8,252 nt of DNA from Prevotella sp. UBA3776 (lineage in GTDB: Bacteria > Bacteroidota > Bacteroidia > Bacteroidales > Bacteroidaceae): contig DFFM01000036.1 of assembly GCA_002369515.1 (NCBI GenBank), positions 1 through 8,252 of the forward strand, written 5' to 3'. The number at the start of each line of letters is the position of its first letter. The stretch's first letter is position 1. The notes under the pieces are model-generated. The model did not search any database. It was given only the letters and a program-made list of their open reading frames with translations, and had not been told where the DNA came from. A program made the position numbers and the translations under genes. This document shows positions 6,345 through 8,252 of this stretch, piece by piece.

Positions 6345-7760
6345 ATGTCAGAAGAGAAATTCAGAGTTGAGAGCGACCTCCTTGGTGAGCTCAAAGTACC
6401 CGCCGACGCCCTCTATGGCGTTCAGACACAACGTGGCATCAACAACTACCACATCTCGCGCAAGAAGATGCGCGACTATCCCGACTATGTCATCGCCATC
6501 GCCTACGTGAAGCTGGCTGCCGTGCAGACCAACCATACGCTCGGAGTAATCAACGACGAGATTGCCGGCGCCATCAGCCAGGCCTGCCGCGAAATCATCG
6601 ACGGCAAGTGGCACGAGAACTTCCCCATCGACATGATGCAGGGAGGTGCTGGCACCAGCGTCAACATGAACGCCAACGAGGTGATTGCCAACCGCGCACT
6701 CGAAATCATGGGTCACGAGAAGGGCGACTACCAGTACTGTCTGCCCAACGACCACTGCAACTGTGGCCAATCCACCAACGACGTTTATCCCACCACCATC
6801 CGTCTGGCCCTCATCCGCATGAACAAGAGCCTCGTGGCATCGCTCACCGGACTCATCAGCGCACTGCGCTACAAGGCCGAGGAGTTCAAGGACATCATCA
6901 AGATGGGCCGCACCCAGCTGCAGGATGCCGTCCCCATGACCAGCGGACAGGAGTTCAACGCCTATGCCAACAACCTGGAAGAGGAAATCCTCAACCTGGA
7001 GCGCAACGTCAAGCTGCTGCACGAAATCAACATGGGTGGCACCGCCATCGGCACCGGACTGAACGCTGTTCCCGGTTTCGCCAAGCTGTGCGCCGCCAAC
7101 CTGAGCAAACTCACCGGCGAAGCCTTCGTATCGGCTGCCGACCTTGTTGAGGCCACACCCGACACCGGCGCATACGTGAGCTACTCAAGCGCCCTGAAGC
7201 GTCTGGCCGTGAAGATTTCGAAGATGTGCAACGACTTCCGTCTGATGGCTTCGGGTCCACGCTGCGGTCTGAACGAAATCAACCTGCCCCCGCGCGCTCC
7301 TGGATCAAGCATCATGCCGGGCAAGGTGAACCCCGTCATTCCCGAAGTGGTCAACCAGGTTTGCTTCAAAGTCATCGGCAACGACACCACCGTATGCTTT
7401 GCCGCCGAAGCCGGACAGCTGCAGCTCAACGTCATGGAGCCCGTCATCACCGAAGCCCTCATCGAGAGCCTCACATGGCTCAAGAACGCCATCGACACCC
7501 TCGTCGAGGAGTGCATCCTGGGCATCACCGTCAACAAGGAACGCTGCTACGAAATGGTGAAGAACTCCATCGGCATCGTCACCGCACTGAACCCATACAT
7601 CGGCTACAAGACTTGCACCAAGGTGGCCAAGGAAGCCCTCGAGACCAACCGCTCGGTCTATGACATCGTGCTGGAGAAGAACCTCATGTCGAAGGAGGAT
7701 CTCGACAACGCCCTCGACCCGAAGAACATGCTCAACCCGCACAAGTTCAAGACAAAGTAA
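6345..7760 (+). CDS. aspA: Aspartate ammonia-lyase (aspartase)
   Basis: AspA reversibly deaminates L-aspartate to fumarate and ammonia in the cytoplasm. Its 471 residues are close to the E. coli enzyme (478). Superfamily landmarks are GGAGTSVNMNANEV (100-113), GQSTNDVYPT (141-150), GRTQLQDAVPMTSGQEF (188-204), and the mobile signature loop GSSIMPGKVNP (320-330), whose second serine (Ser322) is the likely catalytic base. Two features favour aspartase over class II fumarase: Gln191 in GRTQLQDA, where fumarases carry His, and IPEVVNQVCFKVIGND after the signature, where fumarases have a different sequence. The gene ends the operon and completes the route asparagine to aspartate to fumarate set up by the upstream genes. 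The start ATG follows an A-rich leader. A strong terminator lies about 50 bases after the stop. No truncation or odd residue was seen. Confidence 0.97.
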   Translation: MSEEKFRVESDLLGELKVPADALYGVQTQRGINNYHISRKKMRDYPDYVIAIAYVKLAAVQTNHTLGVINDEIAGAISQACREIIDGKWHENFPIDMMQGGAGTSVNMNANEVIANRALEIMGHEKGDYQYCLPNDHCNCGQSTNDVYPTTIRLALIRMNKSLVASLTGLISALRYKAEEFKDIIKMGRTQLQDAVPMTSGQEFNAYANNLEEEILNLERNVKLLHEINMGGTAIGTGLNAVPGFAKLCAANLSKLTGEAFVSAADLVEATPDTGAYVSYSSALKRLAVKISKMCNDFRLMASGPRCGLNEINLPPRAPGSSIMPGKVNPVIPEVVNQVCFKVIGNDTTVCFAAEAGQLQLNVMEPVITEALIESLTWLKNAIDTLVEECILGITVNKERCYEMVKNSIGIVTALNPYIGYKTCTKVAKEALETNRSVYDIVLEKNLMSKEDLDNALDPKNMLNPHKFKTK

Positions 7761-7808
7761 AAACGAGCCTTTTCTTGGAATGGAAACACTTCCAGTTGAG
7801 AATAACAC

Positions 7809-7854
7809 AAAGAGAGCCTGGCGTAAAAAATGCCAGGCTCTCTTTCTGTTTTTT
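7809..7854 (+). terminator. Intrinsic terminator of the dcuB-ansB-porin-aspA operon
   Basis: Bases 7809-7822 pair perfectly with 7832-7845 (14 bp) around a 9-base A-rich loop, closed further by a G-T pair. A run of six T follows at 7849-7854. The stem has A on the left and T on the right foot, so it could work in both directions. The last T is also the first base of the downstream repeat array. Confidence 0.92.
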
Positions 7855-7953
7855 ATCTCCCGACGTTGCGTCGAAATTCTCTAGAAAATTCAGACGTATC
7901 TCCCGACAATAATTTTTTATCTCACGACAATAGAAAAATATCTCCCGACAATA
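7854..7953. repeat. 21-bp-phased direct repeats (TATCTCCCGACAATA)
   Basis: Three 15-bp boxes start at 7897, 7918 and 7939, exactly 21 bp apart; the middle one differs by a single base (A for C). A partial copy (first 11 bases) starts at 7854. A degenerate copy at 7876-7890 matches 9 of 15 and sits 21 bp before the first full box. The two 6-bp gaps are ATTTTT and GAAAAA, so A/T tracts recur every two helical turns. The arrangement resembles phased protein-binding sites (iterons or operators) or an intergenic tandem repeat; no gene for a binding partner is adjacent. The partial copy overlaps a short hairpin CGACG-TTG-CGTCG (7861-7873). Confidence 0.85.
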
Positions 7954-7955
7954 TG

Positions 7956-8252
7956 ATTATCCGCAATCTTACCACCAAATCCTTTGTAGCTTAAATCATC
8001 CACAAAGATGGAAGAATAACGCTCCGCGTCTCATTCCCGAGCAAGCTCGCCTACCCGTAGCCTTTCAAAAACCAATAAAAACCAACACGGCCAAGGAAAA
8101 ACAGGTTTTTATTTGTTTTGTAAGACTGCCTGTTTTTGTTGGTTTTTCTTTGTTTTTATTGGTTTTTGAAAAGACGCGTAGCGTTCAACCAACAGTCTCT
8201 TTTTGTATATTACCCCTAAAACAACGTATTTGCTGGTACGATTGCGGATAAT
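7956..8252. repeat. Nested imperfect palindrome, possible MITE-like element
   Basis: Bases 7956-7987 match the reverse complement of 8221-8252 at 28 of 32 positions, with the outer 13 identical. Further in, 8018-8031 matches 8172-8185 (13 of 14), 8063-8082 matches 8152-8171 (20 of 20), and 8097-8105 matches 8129-8137 (9 of 9). The segments are in consistent order, so the whole stretch can fold back on itself. No credible reading frame is present. Size, terminal inverted repeats and AT content fit a non-autonomous (MITE-like) or fold-back intergenic element. The right end coincides with the window edge, so the arms may extend further and target duplication cannot be judged. The left arm has 31 extra bases (8032-8062) carrying two mini-hairpins, CGAGC-AA-GCTCG and CTAC-CC-GTAG. 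Confidence 0.7.
8063..8171. repeat. Long hairpin core within the palindrome
   Basis: A 20-bp perfect stem (8063-8082 with 8152-8171) is followed by a symmetrical 14/14-base poorly paired interior, then a 9-bp stem (8097-8105 with 8129-8137) and a 23-base loop. The arms are built from the repeated word AAAAACCAA and its complement, so alternative pairings such as 8077-8086 with 8138-8147 are also possible. It could form an RNA hairpin or a DNA cruciform. Confidence 0.75.

Noticed and set aside
6345..7760. Class II fumarase instead of aspartase
   Set aside because: The GRTQLQDA motif carries Gln rather than the fumarase His, the region after the signature loop is aspartase-like, and the operon context supplies aspartate.
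7776..7794. Second hairpin between aspA and its terminator (TGGAA/TTCCA)
   Set aside because: The stem is only five pairs with no T run; it is too weak to call.
7854..7953. CRISPR array
   Set aside because: The repeats are only 15 bp and the gaps 6 bp of A or T; there are no unique spacers and no cas genes.
7969..8239. Small protein or RNA gene inside the terminal palindrome
   Set aside because: No frame of useful length, no TAnnTTTG promoter on either strand and no known RNA motif; the base-pairing is explained by the inverted repeat.

Overview
The window looks like chromosomal DNA from a Bacteroidales bacterium, probably Prevotella or a close relative. The evidence is Bacteroidetes-type -7 promoter boxes (TAnnTTTG), A-rich leaders without Shine-Dalgarno sequences, GC-rich genes separated by very AT-rich gaps, an AraC regulator and an O/P-type outer-membrane porin of Bacteroidetes character, and close protein similarity (from memory) to Bacteroides/Prevotella versions of every enzyme. 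The genus is inference; the phylum is well supported.

Layout. Bases 1-1093 hold the end of a pentose-phosphate pair on the + strand: the C-terminal third of transketolase, cut by the window start, overlapping ribose-5-phosphate isomerase B by one base. A strong hairpin terminator (1165-1218) follows. An AraC-family regulator runs the other way (2119-1238). A 396-base AT-rich divergent control region (2120-2515) carries recognisable promoters for both directions. From 2516 to 7760, four + strand genes form what looks like one catabolic operon: a DcuA/DcuB-type C4-dicarboxylate transporter, a periplasmic type II L-asparaginase, an outer-membrane porin and aspartate ammonia-lyase. It closes with a 14-bp perfect-stem terminator (7809-7854).

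How the genes fit together (inference from known family roles). The porin could admit substrate across the outer membrane. AnsB would hydrolyse asparagine to aspartate and ammonia in the periplasm. The Dcu carrier would import aspartate, typically in exchange for succinate, and AspA would split aspartate into fumarate and ammonia. Fumarate would then serve as electron acceptor for fumarate reductase, which is not in this window, producing the succinate to be exported. The divergent AraC protein is the obvious candidate regulator, but nothing in the sequence proves it.

The last 400 bases (7854-8252) have no credible gene and are the least ordinary part. First come three near-identical 15-bp boxes (TATCTCCCGACAATA) at an exact 21-bp period, plus one partial and one degenerate copy, separated by A/T tracts. 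Directly after lies a roughly 297-bp nested imperfect palindrome whose outer arms match at 28 of 32 positions and end exactly at the window edge. It resembles a MITE-like or fold-back intergenic element, possibly linked to the phased repeats.
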